64,000 nt of DNA, from contig CAZUQM010000005.1 of NCBI GenBank assembly GCA_964622545.1, positions 1 through 64,000 of the forward strand, in the 5' to 3' direction. Source of the stretch: JAFGLZ01 sp964622545. GTDB lineage: Bacteria > Planctomycetota > Phycisphaerae > UBA1845 > JAFGLZ01. The first letter of the stretch is position 1; the number at the start of each line of letters is the position of its first letter. Below are positions 1 to 8,760 of this stretch, one piece after another. The position numbers and the translations under genes were made by a program. A model generated the notes under the pieces. That model had not been told where the DNA came from, searched no databases, and saw nothing but the letters and a program-made list of their open reading frames with translations.

Positions 1-1062
1 ATCCTCGACGGTGATCACGTTGATGGTCACGCTCCGCAGCAAATCGAGGGCCGAGTAAAGCGTGGTCGTCTTGCCGCTGCCGGTCGGACCGGTGACCAGC
101 ACCAGACCGTGCGGGCGAAGCAGCATCCGGCGGAACGCCGCCAGCGAGTCGGGCGAGAAGCCCAGCTCATTCATCTCGATGCGGAGATTGGCCTTGTCGA
201 GCACCCGGACGACCGCCTTCTCGCCCAGGATCGTGGGCATGGTCGATACACGCAGGTCGACCTCGCGACCCTCGGCGATCGTCCGCACGCGCCCCTCCTG
301 CGGCAAGCGGCGCTCCGCGATGTCCATCTTGGCCAGCACCTTGATACGGCTGATCACGGCCGAATGCATTTGGAGCGGGGCCGTCAGCAGCTCGCGCAGG
401 ACCCCGTCGATGCGATAGCGGACCCGCATCTGCTTCTGGTCGGGCTCAACATGGATGTCGCTGGCGTTGTCCCGAATGGCCGACAGGATCGAGAGGTTCA
501 CCAGGTTCACCGCGGGCGTGCCGTCCATCCGGTCGAGGTCGGTGACGGCGTCGCCCTCGGCGCCTTCCCGCTCGACGAACTCGACGTCCTGCTCGCTGAG
601 TGAGACCAGGAACGAGTCGACGGACACCTCGTCGGCCAGGTAGCGCTCGGCGAACTCCTTGAGGTTCGATTCGAGAACCAGAACGGGATTGATGTCACAC
701 TGTGTCAGCGAGGCCAGCCGGTCGATCAGAGGCAAGCGCTGCGGCTCGACCATGGCCACCGTCAACCGGTTGCCCACCCGGAACAGGGGCAGGACGTTCA
801 TCTGACGGGCCTCATCGCGATCGATCATCTTGGCGACGATGGGATCGATCAGGCCGTGGCGGAGGATGCATCCCTTCACGCCGAGCCGCTGGCTGAGGAC
901 GTCGAGCAACTGAGCGGGCTTGATCACGCCCATCTCGAGCAGGGTCTCGCCCAGACGCGAGCGGTTCTTCTGCTGGAGCTTCAGGGCGGTCTGGAGGTCT
1001 TCCTCCGTGATCGCCCCGGTCCGGATCAGCAACTGCCCGACTTGTTCGGTGCCTTTGATCAT
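1..1062 (-). CDS. PilB/GspE-type secretion or pilus assembly ATPase, C-terminus cut by window edge
   Basis: Hexameric ATPase that powers type IV pilus extension or type II secretion at the inner membrane. The 354 visible codons begin with a MshEN-type N-terminal domain (residues about 5-60, with the pattern RLGxxLLxxGxIxxxxLxxxLxQ), then a second N-terminal domain, then the ATPase core. Walker A reads GPTGSGKTTT near the window edge, followed by NVITVED. Walker B and the Zn-binding region lie outside the window. The start ATG is 2 bp after the STAS gene stop, so it is the last visible gene of the signalling operon at 1-6131. MshEN domains are known c-di-GMP receptors; binding here is inferred from the motif. 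Whether it is PilB or GspE cannot be decided from this part. Confidence 0.93.
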   Translation of the reverse strand, partial: MIKGTEQVGQLLIRTGAITEEDLQTALKLQQKNRSRLGETLLEMGVIKPAQLLDVLSQRLGVKGCILRHGLIDPIVAKMIDRDEARQMNVLPLFRVGNRLTVAMVEPQRLPLIDRLASLTQCDINPVLVLESNLKEFAERYLADEVSVDSFLVSLSEQDVEFVEREGAEGDAVTDLDRMDGTPAVNLVNLSILSAIRDNASDIHVEPDQKQMRVRYRIDGVLRELLTAPLQMHSAVISRIKVLAKMDIAERRLPQEGRVRTIAEGREVDLRVSTMPTILGEKAVVRVLDKANLRIEMNELGFSPDSLAAFRRMLLRPHGLVLVTGPTGSGKTTTLYSALDLLRSVTINVITVED

Positions 1063-1064
1063 CG

Positions 1065-1400
1065 TTAGGACAGGCTCTTGGCGGCGTCCTCCACCGACCG
1101 GAACGTCTGGAACTGCTCGCGCAGGTCGGTGATCCGCAGAATCTCCTCACAGGTCTCATTCAGGGCGGCCACCTTGAAGTGCGCCCCGCCGTTCGAGCAG
1201 GTCGACAGGAGCTCGACCAGCAGCTCCAGACCGGCGCTGTCGACGTACGGCACCTCGCCCATGTCCAGGACGATATGGCTCGAGCCGCTGCCGAGGGCCT
1301 CGACGATCGCCCGGCGGACCTCGTTGCAGTCGCCCTCGACGATCGGCTCCCGGGGCGTGACCACCGTCCCACGACCATGCTGGTAGGATGAGATCTTCAT
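1065..1400 (-). CDS. STAS-domain protein (anti-sigma factor antagonist-like)
   Basis: A 111-residue single-domain STAS protein of the SpoIIAA/RsbV type. The loop VDSAGLELL (Ser55) is the usual phosphorylation site of antagonists. Such proteins switch partners with an RsbW-type kinase depending on their phosphorylation; no RsbW is visible in the window. A PP2C/RsbU-type phosphatase lies far away at 38798-40021. The start overlaps the upstream degenerate GGDEF gene by 4 bp and the stop is 2 bp before the PilB/GspE start, so it is translationally coupled on both sides. That context suggests it is part of the local motility or secretion control circuit. Confidence 0.88.
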   Translation of the reverse strand: MKISSYQHGRGTVVTPREPIVEGDCNEVRRAIVEALGSGSSHIVLDMGEVPYVDSAGLELLVELLSTCSNGGAHFKVAALNETCEEILRITDLREQFQTFRSVEDAAKSLS

Positions 1401-2875
1401 GCCTCATCGTCCTGCGGTACCGCTTCGGCGCTGAGCGGGAGGATGCCCAATCCCTGGGATCGGGCCTCACTGACCGCGTCGAACGCGTCCAGCATCAGCT
1501 TCTGAGGCGGTACCTTGTCGAACCCGCTGCCGGCCAGGCCCGCCCGCAGATTCAACCGCATCTGGGGAACACTCCTGGTCAGGGCGTCGGCCGTCTCGCG
1601 GAGGATCTTCTGCGCAATCAAGTGCGCCAACGGCAGGTCCAGACGGCGAAGCACGGCGATGAAGCGATCGTCGCTGAAGCGGCCGATCACGTCGTCGCGT
1701 CGGAGCCTGTTGGCGATCGTCTTGCCGATGGTCTCGACCACACCGTCGCGCTCCTCCCACTTGCCGCCGTCGTCCATGCCGCGGATGCCCTCGACGACCA
1801 GCGACAGCATCACGACCGGCTCGTTGTTCGCGTAGCACTGCTCCACGGTCTGATCCAGCACGGCCAGCACCTGCACCCGGTCGAGCACCCCCGTGGCCCG
1901 ATCGATCAGGCTCGTGATCCGCAGCCGATCCGCCTGGATCAGGTGGTTCCAGAACTCCTCGATCAGGTCCGCGGCCAACGTCAGCCGATGCTCGGAGACG
2001 TGCTCGTTCTCGAACGATCCCGCCGTGAACAGGCCGCATATGCGGTTGCTGCCGTGAATGGGCACGGCCCAGGCGTACTCGGCCTGGTCCTTACTCGCCA
2101 GCTCCCGGATCATATCGCCCGCCGAGGCCGAGCCGATGTAGAAGCGGCGCCCGCCCACCAGCACATGATGCAGCAGGCCCGTCTGGCAACTGACCTCGGT
2201 CGTGCGCCCGGACGCGGCCCCGTTGAGTGGTTCCAGCTCGCCCGAGACTTCGACCCGGTAGCATCGGATCCGCCTGGCGCCGGTAAGGTCTCCCAGGACC
2301 TCGCGCACGAACGCGTCGAACGACGGCCAGGGATCACCGTCCGCCGCCCAGTCCTGACGCCATTGCCGGAATTTCATGAGCGCGTGCCCGACGTGGTCGT
2401 CGTCCGGGATGGCCTGCGCTATGGAGACGGGGTAGACGGCCGCGTCGGAGGGTTCTGCCGAACGCTTGCGACGACGCCGCTCGGTGGCCTCCTTGGCCGG
2501 ATCGAAGAAGAGCCCGGCCAGGACCGCCAAGGCCGTGATCGCGCATACCGAGATGACGTTGGACGGCGTCAGGATGTGGTCCGCGGTGATGGGGCCGCCG
2601 AACGGTAGCCGGGAGGCGACCCACAGCAGCCCGAACAGGGCGCCGAGGAGCAGCCCACCCTGGAAGCGAAGGCTGGCGGCCAGCGGCACCATCGACATCG
2701 TCAGCAGCACGGTGCCCACGGGGAACAGCAAGGGTTCCATCCGGCCGAGCCACAACAGCGTCAGCGCGCCCAGCGACCCGATCGCGCCCACGCGAAGCCG
2801 CATCGCGTTGGCTCGATCGACGGGGACGCCGGCGACGGACTCCGTCAGACTCATTGAACCGGTCTCGGTTCTCAT
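1397..2875 (-). CDS. Membrane protein with GAF-like region and degenerate GGDEF domain
   Basis: 492 residues. About four hydrophobic segments fill residues 28-124, followed by a basic linker (TERRRRKRS), a GAF-like middle region (about 165-315) and a C-terminal GGDEF-fold domain (about 320-480). The signature that should read GG(D/E)EF is SDDRF at 401-405 in a VIGRF-SDDRF-IAVLRR context. Diguanylate cyclase activity is therefore unlikely, and a GTP- or c-di-GMP-sensing or scaffolding role is more plausible. It overlaps the HD-GYP gene upstream by 4 bp and the STAS gene downstream by 4 bp. Domain fold is my reading of spacing and hydrophobic pattern; loss of the catalytic motif is seen directly. 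Confidence 0.8.
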   Translation of the reverse strand: MRTETGSMSLTESVAGVPVDRANAMRLRVGAIGSLGALTLLWLGRMEPLLFPVGTVLLTMSMVPLAASLRFQGGLLLGALFGLLWVASRLPFGGPITADHILTPSNVISVCAITALAVLAGLFFDPAKEATERRRRKRSAEPSDAAVYPVSIAQAIPDDDHVGHALMKFRQWRQDWAADGDPWPSFDAFVREVLGDLTGARRIRCYRVEVSGELEPLNGAASGRTTEVSCQTGLLHHVLVGGRRFYIGSASAGDMIRELASKDQAEYAWAVPIHGSNRICGLFTAGSFENEHVSEHRLTLAADLIEEFWNHLIQADRLRITSLIDRATGVLDRVQVLAVLDQTVEQCYANNEPVVMLSLVVEGIRGMDDGGKWEERDGVVETIGKTIANRLRRDDVIGRFSDDRFIAVLRRLDLPLAHLIAQKILRETADALTRSVPQMRLNLRAGLAGSGFDKVPPQKLMLDAFDAVSEARSQGLGILPLSAEAVPQDDEA

Positions 2876-4395
2876 AGCGAAGCATCCTCTACATGGCTGA
2901 ACAACCCGCCGAAGCGCTCCGGTTGCTCGCTCTTGAATCGCCTGAGCGCTCTGATCAGCGCGTGCAGCGCCTCCTCGTCGATCTTCGTGCCGACGTCCTC
3001 CCGCATGATCTCCAGCGCCTTGCGGATGCCGAAGCCGCGGCGATACGACCGGTGCGACGTCAGCGCGTCGAAGGCATCGGTCACATGCACGATGCGGGCC
3101 AAGAGCGGAATCTCCTCGCCCTTCAGACCGTCGGGGTAACCCCGGCCGTCGGGGGTCTCATGGTGATGCAGCACGGCCTCTCGCACGGCGGCGAAGTCCT
3201 CCAGCGGCTTGATCACCTCGTAGCTCATCCGAGGATGGCTCTTGATCAGGTCGAACTCCTCGTCGGTCAGGCCCGAGTTCTTGCAGAGGATCTGATCGTT
3301 GATGCCGATCTTGCCGACGTCGTGGAGGATGCCCGCCCACTCGAGGTCCTGCAGGTCGCTGCCCGAGAGGCCCATCTCCTCGCCGACCAGTCGGGACAAC
3401 ACGCCGACACGCTCGCTGTGGCCGCTGGTGTAGGTGTCCTTCTTGTCGATGGCGCTGACGAGGGCGAGCACGGTCTCGAGCGACAGCTTCCGCAGGCGTT
3501 CGACGAGCTGGAGGTTCGAGATCACCTGCCCGCCGTAGCTCAGCACGGAGTCGAGCATCTGCATGTCGCCCGACTTGAAGGGGTCGCGGCCCGCCCGTCG
3601 GGCCAGGATCACCACGGCGTCGACCTTCTCGACCGTTCCCAGGGGGCCGACCATGGTCGCGAAGCCGTCGGGGCCGGCCGAGGGGTTCGGCACCAGGATC
3701 TGCCTTTGCGTCTTGACCTCCTCCATCGCGTCGGACAGGGCCTGCTCGATCCAGTCCATCACCTCGTCGCGGTCGTCGCCGTCGTCGGCGCACCACCACA
3801 GCACCTCGGCCCCGCGGGACAGACAACACGCCCAGTCACAGCTCAGCATCTCAGCCAGCACGCGGATGAGCAGGCCTTTGATCTGCTTGGCCTCCTGGGC
3901 GCTGCCGACCTGCCGCGTGATATCGAAAATGACGTTGAGCTGCTCGTAGCTGTTGATCAGCTCCAGGGCGAGCCCCTGGCTCTCGTCGGTGAGGCGTTCG
4001 ATGTGCTGCCACAATCGCGCGATGGCGTCGGGCTGCCGGTCGAACGCGAGGTCCCCCGGGTCGGGCGAGTCGGCCTTGGGCTTGAGGACGAACACGGTCG
4101 TGCGCGTGTCGGTGCTCCGATGGACGGCCACCAGGTGACCCTTCTCGCAACGCGCCGGCTTCTCAGCGTCCTCGGGAACGCTCCCCTCGACGAGCGAGCG
4201 GACGAAGTCGCACGCGCCGTCGGCGCAGCCGCTGTCGGGACGCTCGAGGCAGCTCCCGGCACACGTCGGCGCGAACTCGGGCAGCCCCTTGCCGAAGATG
4301 CCGATCTCGCCTCCGGTGGCCAGCGCGAGGACATGTCGCGGCTCCTCCGAGCCGGCTCCGCCCGTCGCATACTGTTGGTCTACCGTGGATGCCAT
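2872..4395 (-). CDS. HD-GYP domain phosphodiesterase with Cys-rich N-terminus and GAF-like domain
   Basis: 507 residues. The C-terminal HD-GYP domain (about 305-500) is intact: ILHDVGKIG carries the HD pair, HHETPDGRGYPDGL carries the HHE and GYP motifs, and VTDAFDALTSHRSYR follows. It should hydrolyse c-di-GMP. A GAF-like region precedes it (about 145-300). The N-terminus has a Cys cluster, C45-x3-C49-x7-C57-x4-C62 plus C83, which could bind metal or act as a redox switch (inference). It overlaps the degenerate GGDEF gene by 4 bp and lies 15 bp downstream of the CheY-like gene, so it belongs to the same operon. Confidence 0.9.
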   Translation of the reverse strand: MASTVDQQYATGGAGSEEPRHVLALATGGEIGIFGKGLPEFAPTCAGSCLERPDSGCADGACDFVRSLVEGSVPEDAEKPARCEKGHLVAVHRSTDTRTTVFVLKPKADSPDPGDLAFDRQPDAIARLWQHIERLTDESQGLALELINSYEQLNVIFDITRQVGSAQEAKQIKGLLIRVLAEMLSCDWACCLSRGAEVLWWCADDGDDRDEVMDWIEQALSDAMEEVKTQRQILVPNPSAGPDGFATMVGPLGTVEKVDAVVILARRAGRDPFKSGDMQMLDSVLSYGGQVISNLQLVERLRKLSLETVLALVSAIDKKDTYTSGHSERVGVLSRLVGEEMGLSGSDLQDLEWAGILHDVGKIGINDQILCKNSGLTDEEFDLIKSHPRMSYEVIKPLEDFAAVREAVLHHHETPDGRGYPDGLKGEEIPLLARIVHVTDAFDALTSHRSYRRGFGIRKALEIMREDVGTKIDEEALHALIRALRRFKSEQPERFGGLFSHVEDASL

Positions 4396-4410
4396 GATGT
4401 TGTCCGCTTG

Positions 4411-4794
4411 CTACCCTTGCCCCACTTCGGCCTTGGCGAGCAGCTGGGCCACCTCGTTGGTCAGCTTCGAGGGGCTGAACGGCTTGGGATGCATCACCAC
4501 GTCCATGCCCTTGAGGCTCTTGTAGATCTCGGCCTGGTCGCATCGCGACGTCAGCACGATGGTGCCGATCGTGGGCAGGCCCTCAGCCGCGCACGACTGC
4601 GCCAACTCGATCCCGTTCATGACCGGCATGTTTACGTCGGTGATCAGCAGCTCGGGACGATGCTGCCTGACCATGTCCAGGGCCTGTCGGCCGTTGATGG
4701 CCTCGTGGACCTGGTGGCCGCCCTTCTTGAGCCAGAGGCTCACGACCCGAGCGATATGCACCTCGTCTTCCGCGATTACGATGACCGCCATCAA
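4411..4794 (-). CDS. CheY-like single-domain response regulator
   Basis: 127 residues and only a receiver domain. The acidic pocket is in VIAEDE, the phosphoacceptor is D53 in LLITDVNMPVMNG, the conserved Thr/Ser is in VLTSR, and the Lys is in MHPKPFS. It has no output domain, so it acts through protein contacts or phosphotransfer. Its start overlaps the end of the upstream histidine kinase by 4 bp, which makes that kinase its natural phosphodonor. ATG codons at the first two positions are both possible starts. Confidence 0.92.
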   Translation of the reverse strand: MMAVIVIAEDEVHIARVVSLWLKKGGHQVHEAINGRQALDMVRQHRPELLITDVNMPVMNGIELAQSCAAEGLPTIGTIVLTSRCDQAEIYKSLKGMDVVMHPKPFSPSKLTNEVAQLLAKAEVGQG

Positions 4795-6131
4795 TCGTCC
4801 CCTGATGAACTCAACACCGCCTGGCGGCCGATCGGCAGCGAGATCGTGAAGGTCGAGCCCTGGCCGACCTCACTCTCCAGCTCGATCGTCCCGCCGTGCG
4901 ATCGCACCGTCTCCTTGGCGATCGCAAGACCCAGTCCCGTGCCCGGCAGCTGCGCCACGTCTTCGTTGGTCGATCGATAGAACTTCTCGAAGACCTTGTC
5001 CTGCTCCTCCGGCGCGATGCCGTACCCCGTGTCTCGTACGCCGATCTGAAGCCGTGAGCCGTCCTCCATGCACGACACCTCGACCTGACCGCCCTCGGGC
5101 GTGTACTTGACGGCATTGCCCACCAGGTTGGTCAGCACCACCGCCAGCCGCTCCTTGTCGCCGCGGATCGTGGGTACCTTGGAGGGCATCTTCAGCGTCA
5201 GCTCGATGCTCTTGGCGTCGGCGTGAGCCTGCATGTCCTCGACGACCTGACGGATCAGACGCGCGGTCTGCACGTCGTCCATGCTCACACGCGCCGAACC
5301 CGCCTCGAGCTGCGAGACGCTGAGGATGTCCTCGACGAGCCGGCTCAGCCGCTCCGTCTCGCCGATGATCACGTTGTAGCATTCCCGCAGCGAGTCGCGG
5401 TCCTCCAGGACGCCCTCCGAAAGGGTCTCGGCGTAGGCGCGGATGTTCGTCAGCGGCGTCCGAAGCTCGTGTGTGATGTGATAGAGGAACTGATCCCGGG
5501 CGCGTTCCATCTGCTTCTGATGGCTCATGTCGCTCAGGAACACCGCCACCTGGCCCTCGCCGACCTGCGCACAGGTGCGCACCGCCTTCAGACGAACCGA
5601 GGTCGAGTCGCTCAGGTCAAAAGGCCTGTCGATCGTCCCGCTCGATAGCGAACGGAGGCATTCCAGCGACGCGTCGAACACCTCGGTGATGTCCTGTCCC
5701 TTCAATTCGTCCTGAGTCTGGCCGAGCAGCCGCTCGGCCGAGGCGTTGGCGAAGGTGATCTTCAAGTCCTCGTTGACCATCAGCAGCCCGTAGGCCATCT
5801 TGTTCAGCAGCTCGGTCACCCAGTTCGAGTGATAGCGACCGACAGTCTCCTGAGCCTCCCGCTGCACCAACTGACGCTCGAGCTCATGCCGCGCGTCGCT
5901 GACCTCGGTGAGCAAGCGGTTCCAGCCCTGACTGAGCTGACCGTAGGCGTCCTCGATCTGAAGCTGCGCGAAATCCAGCTCCGGCTGCGTCGCGACCGTC
6001 TCCAAGTTATTGCTGATGAGCTTGAGCGGGCGCGCGCCCCGACGCAGGAAGACGTACATGAGCCCCGCGCCTACAAGCACGGCCGCGGGCAGGAGCATGA
6101 GCATGTCCTGTTGGCTTAACGGCAACTCCAT
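4791..6131 (-). CDS. Membrane-anchored PAS histidine kinase, first gene of the operon
   Basis: 446 residues from the ATG at 6131, preferred because GAGGT lies about 5 bases upstream. An upstream in-frame start at 6212 would add 27 residues without a clear ribosome binding site. Order: one N-terminal membrane segment (about 7-28), a coiled or HAMP-like stretch, a PAS domain (KMAYGLLMVNEDLKITFANA), HisKA with the phosphoacceptor in FLYHITHELRTPLTNIRAY, and HATPase_c with LVGNAVKYTP, DTGYGIAPEE and GTGLGLAIAKE. It lacks a large external sensor domain. It is the promoter-proximal gene of the minus-strand operon and probably phosphorylates the CheY-like protein encoded next. Confidence 0.93.
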   Translation of the reverse strand: MELPLSQQDMLMLLPAAVLVGAGLMYVFLRRGARPLKLISNNLETVATQPELDFAQLQIEDAYGQLSQGWNRLLTEVSDARHELERQLVQREAQETVGRYHSNWVTELLNKMAYGLLMVNEDLKITFANASAERLLGQTQDELKGQDITEVFDASLECLRSLSSGTIDRPFDLSDSTSVRLKAVRTCAQVGEGQVAVFLSDMSHQKQMERARDQFLYHITHELRTPLTNIRAYAETLSEGVLEDRDSLRECYNVIIGETERLSRLVEDILSVSQLEAGSARVSMDDVQTARLIRQVVEDMQAHADAKSIELTLKMPSKVPTIRGDKERLAVVLTNLVGNAVKYTPEGGQVEVSCMEDGSRLQIGVRDTGYGIAPEEQDKVFEKFYRSTNEDVAQLPGTGLGLAIAKETVRSHGGTIELESEVGQGSTFTISLPIGRQAVLSSSGDD

Positions 6132-6360
6132 CGCTGACCTCGCCCAGCACCCCACGAAGGGGTCTCGTTGGAATCCGGCTTGCCCCTGTTCAACTTCATG
6201 ACGAGCATCCAAGGCCCGCCCGACAGCCCCCGGACGCGGCGTGCACCTCAGTATCTATCGGCTTGGTCGAGCACGACTTGGGGCAGAACCGCCAACCCGA
6301 TGCCGCGGGCGCTCCATGTGTCGCCACGGCTCCAGCTTCCATGCCTCCACCCTCGGCGCG

Positions 6361-6738
6361 TTATCGGAACACCGTGGCCGAGCGCCGGCATGACAGGTTC
6401 ACCGCGCTGCCCTCATCGTGTGCGGACCCCAGGTGCACGCTGTAGTCTTTATCGAGGGGGCGAACTCCGAAGTTAACCAGGCACCCGAGCTTGAGAAGTC
6501 CCACGTCCCACCGCTGACGCGAGGACCCGCCGCTGTGTACGGTCGCCACGGGGAGCGGACGACCGAAAATCGGCCTGTCCGTGCCAAGGAACACCGTAGC
6601 GACCGACGAATCCCGGAACCCGACGCGCGCGAACCGCCCGCCCCGCAGGGTCGACGCAAAGGTGGGGCACGCCCGACCTTGTCCGATAACGCCGACCCAC
6701 TCGGCTCGCCCAATCAGCGTGGCGGTAGAGGGTTATCC
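6361..6738 (-). pseudogene. Possible degraded or 5'-truncated coding fragment, unrecognised
   Basis: This minus-strand frame follows an in-frame TAA near 6743 and runs about 125 codons to the TAA at 6361-6363. Its codons favour G/C at position 3 and give stretches that read like a folded protein (RFARVGFRDSSVATVFLG, RWDVGLLKLGCLVNFGV). There is no ATG near the start; a GTG at 6594 would leave only 77 residues. I do not recognise a family. The opposite strand is also open here, so chance is a real alternative. Confidence 0.25.
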
Positions 6739-6956
6739 CGCCCTGAGTGAGGTGGATACACGTGTGACTGCCTTGGCCGGCCATTCCGTCACGCCGCCCC
6801 GACAAAGGGCCGCCTTCGACCGAGAACGTAAGGTGCCGAACCGATAACAGGGAGAAGACCTGACCACGTTCTCGCGCGTCTTACCGGCGTCGCCAACCTG
6901 ACGCGCGTTCGCCGCGTCGCGCGCAACGTCCCCAGGGACGTCGCAGCCAGGACGTG

Positions 6957-6985
6957 TTGACGCCGACAGAGCCTCGCGGCAGAAT
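6957..6985 (+). promoter_or_regulatory. Putative sigma-70-type promoter for the propeller gene at 7077
   Basis: TTGACG at 6957-6962 and CAGAAT at 6980-6985 are separated by exactly 17 bases, with the ATG about 90 bases downstream. The match is by eye only. Confidence 0.45.
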
Positions 6986-7076
6986 CGCACACACCCGCAC
7001 GGGGTTCGGACCTGCCACCGATCGCGTCCGGCCGTGCGAACGAGACGACCTGACCGCTCAACCTGGGAGATAGACC

Positions 7077-8561
7077 ATGACACGGCAGAACGCCCTGCTG
7101 CTCTCTTGCATCGGCATCGGCCTGATCGCCCGCACAACGGCCGCGGCCCCCATCGACATCGGATCGCGGCTGGAGCTCATGGTCGACCGGTTCCTCATCG
7201 CCGAGACCAAGGGCACGGCCGAGCTACGACTCCACCATCCCACGCCGCACGAGGTCGTGCTGGTCCATGACGAACCGTGGGAAGGCAGCGGCTGCGGCTA
7301 CCACACGATCTTCCGCGACGGCGATAAGGTCCGCATGTACTACAAGTCGTGGCAGATCACCGTAGCCAACAACAAGCTCACGCAGCCGCACGAGTTGGTC
7401 ATCGCCTATGCCGAGAGCAAGGACGGCCTGACCTGGACCAAGCCCGATCTCGGTCTCGTCGAGTTCAACGGCAGCAAGGACAACAACATCATCTGGAAGG
7501 AGAAGGGCTCGCACGATTTCAACCCGTTCCGCGACCCGAACCCGACCTGCAAGCCCGACGCCAGGTACAAGGCCGTCGGCTACGTGCCGCGAGGCCTGCA
7601 CGCGTGGAAGTCGCCGGACGGCATCCACTGGACGAAGATCCAGCCCGGCCCGGTCATGACGGGCTGCGCGTTCGACACACAGAACCTGGCCTTCTACGAC
7701 TCGGTGCGGGGCGAGTACCGCGCGTACGTGCGCCACTTCAAGGACGGCGTGCGGGGCATCATGACGGCCACCAGCAAAGACTTCGTCCACTGGACCAAAC
7801 CGGTGTGGCTGGAGTACCCGCCCGGCACCCCGACGGAGCACCTGTACACCAACCAGGTCCAGCCCTACTACCGCGCGCCGCACCTCTTCATCGGCTTCCC
7901 GACCCGGTACATCGAACGCGGGTGGTCGCCGTCGATGCGAGCCCTGCCCGAACTCGAGCACCGCAAGCTCCGCGCGACCGGTCATCTGCGATACGGCACG
8001 GCCATCACCGAAGGGCTGTTGATGACGAGCCGCGACGGCCTGCGGTTCCATCGCTGGGGCGAGGCGTTCCTACGGCCCGGCCCGCAGCGCAAGGGCCAGT
8101 GGAAGTACGGCGACAACTACATCGCATGGCACGTGATCGAGACGCCCTCGCCGCTGCCGGGCGTCGACAAGGAGCTGTCGCTGTACGCGACCGAGGGCTA
8201 CTGGACCGGCACGCAAAATCAGCTCCGTCGGCACACCATCCGCATCGACGGCTTCGTCTCGCTGCACGCCGATTACGCCGGCGGTGAGATGATCACCAAA
8301 CCGCTGGTGTTCGAGGGCAAGCAGCTCATCATGAACTACGCAACGTCCGCGGCCGGCAGCATCCGCATCGAGATCCAAGACGCAACCGGCAAGCCGATCC
8401 CCGGCTACACGCTGGCGGATTGTCCGGAGATCTACGGCGATACGATCGCCGAGCCGGCCCGGTGGAAGGGCGGGCAGGACGTCGCGAAGCTGGCGGGCAA
8501 ACCGGTCCGTCTCCGCTTCGTGATGAAGGACGCCGACCTGTATGCGATTCAGTTCAAGTAG
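7077..8561 (+). CDS. Secreted beta-propeller, glycoside hydrolase family 32/43-like protein (paralog 1)
   Basis: 494 residues with an N-terminal signal peptide (MTRQNALLLSCIGIGLIART, cleavage near TAAA). The body has repeated blade-like motifs of the five-bladed propeller glycosidase type seen in planctomycete secreted proteins: AYAESKDGLTWTKPDLG, WKSPDGIHWTKI, TATSKDFVHWTKP and LMTSRDGLRFHRW. A beta-sandwich-like tail follows. It is probably an extracytoplasmic polysaccharide-active protein; substrate and catalytic residues are not assignable by eye. The gene at 8949 is a clear paralog sharing the blocks NGSKDNN, PDARYKA, TATSKDF and HLYTN. A GGGAG motif lies about 8 bases before the ATG. 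Confidence 0.82.
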   Translation: MTRQNALLLSCIGIGLIARTTAAAPIDIGSRLELMVDRFLIAETKGTAELRLHHPTPHEVVLVHDEPWEGSGCGYHTIFRDGDKVRMYYKSWQITVANNKLTQPHELVIAYAESKDGLTWTKPDLGLVEFNGSKDNNIIWKEKGSHDFNPFRDPNPTCKPDARYKAVGYVPRGLHAWKSPDGIHWTKIQPGPVMTGCAFDTQNLAFYDSVRGEYRAYVRHFKDGVRGIMTATSKDFVHWTKPVWLEYPPGTPTEHLYTNQVQPYYRAPHLFIGFPTRYIERGWSPSMRALPELEHRKLRATGHLRYGTAITEGLLMTSRDGLRFHRWGEAFLRPGPQRKGQWKYGDNYIAWHVIETPSPLPGVDKELSLYATEGYWTGTQNQLRRHTIRIDGFVSLHADYAGGEMITKPLVFEGKQLIMNYATSAAGSIRIEIQDATGKPIPGYTLADCPEIYGDTIAEPARWKGGQDVAKLAGKPVRLRFVMKDADLYAIQFK

Positions 8562-8584
8562 GCGTCGAGTGTGAATCCAAAACC

Positions 8585-8602
8585 GGCCTCGCTGCCGAGG
8601 CC
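8585..8602 (+). terminator. Terminator-like hairpin after the first propeller gene
   Basis: GGCCTCG-CTGC-CGAGGCC is a perfect 7-bp stem with a 4-base loop, 24 bases after the stop codon. It is followed only by a short TTT, so an intrinsic terminator is plausible but not strong. Confidence 0.45.
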
Positions 8603-8619
8603 TAGCCTTTGCAGAGCTT

Positions 8620-8684
8620 GTAGGGCGTATCTTGATGCACCACGCGGTTAGGCACCCGGACGGTGCGTCAAAGGCGCACCCTAC
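8620..8684. repeat. Long imperfect inverted repeat (GTAGGG...GCACC arms)
   Basis: The left arm at 8620-8641 (GTAGGGCGTATCTTGATGCA plus CC) pairs with the right arm at 8662-8684, whose reverse complement begins GTAGGGTGCGCCTTTGACGC. The arms are about 22 bases with a few mismatches and a 20-base loop. The structure resembles REP/BIME-type dispersed palindromes. Confidence 0.6.
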
Positions 8685-8760
8685 TTCGCTCGAAAGGGCA
8701 ACCTGCTTGTGGCAACAGCGACCGTTGGGGAACTCCGTGCCATCCTGCTCAGAATGACGG

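Larger units (their letters stand above)
6132..7076. other. 945-bp divergent intergenic region
   Basis: The gap lies between the signalling operon (leftward) and the first propeller gene (rightward). A sigma-70-like promoter for the rightward gene is annotated separately. One minus-strand frame stays open from about 6745 to a TAA at 6361 and reads protein-like, but has no good start; it is listed as a possible gene remnant. The other frames look non-coding. No RNA gene was recognised. Confidence 0.6.

Noticed and set aside
2893..4980. 695-codon plus-strand frame opposite the HD-GYP gene
   Set aside because: Antisense shadow; the minus strand has intact HD-GYP motifs and operon overlaps.
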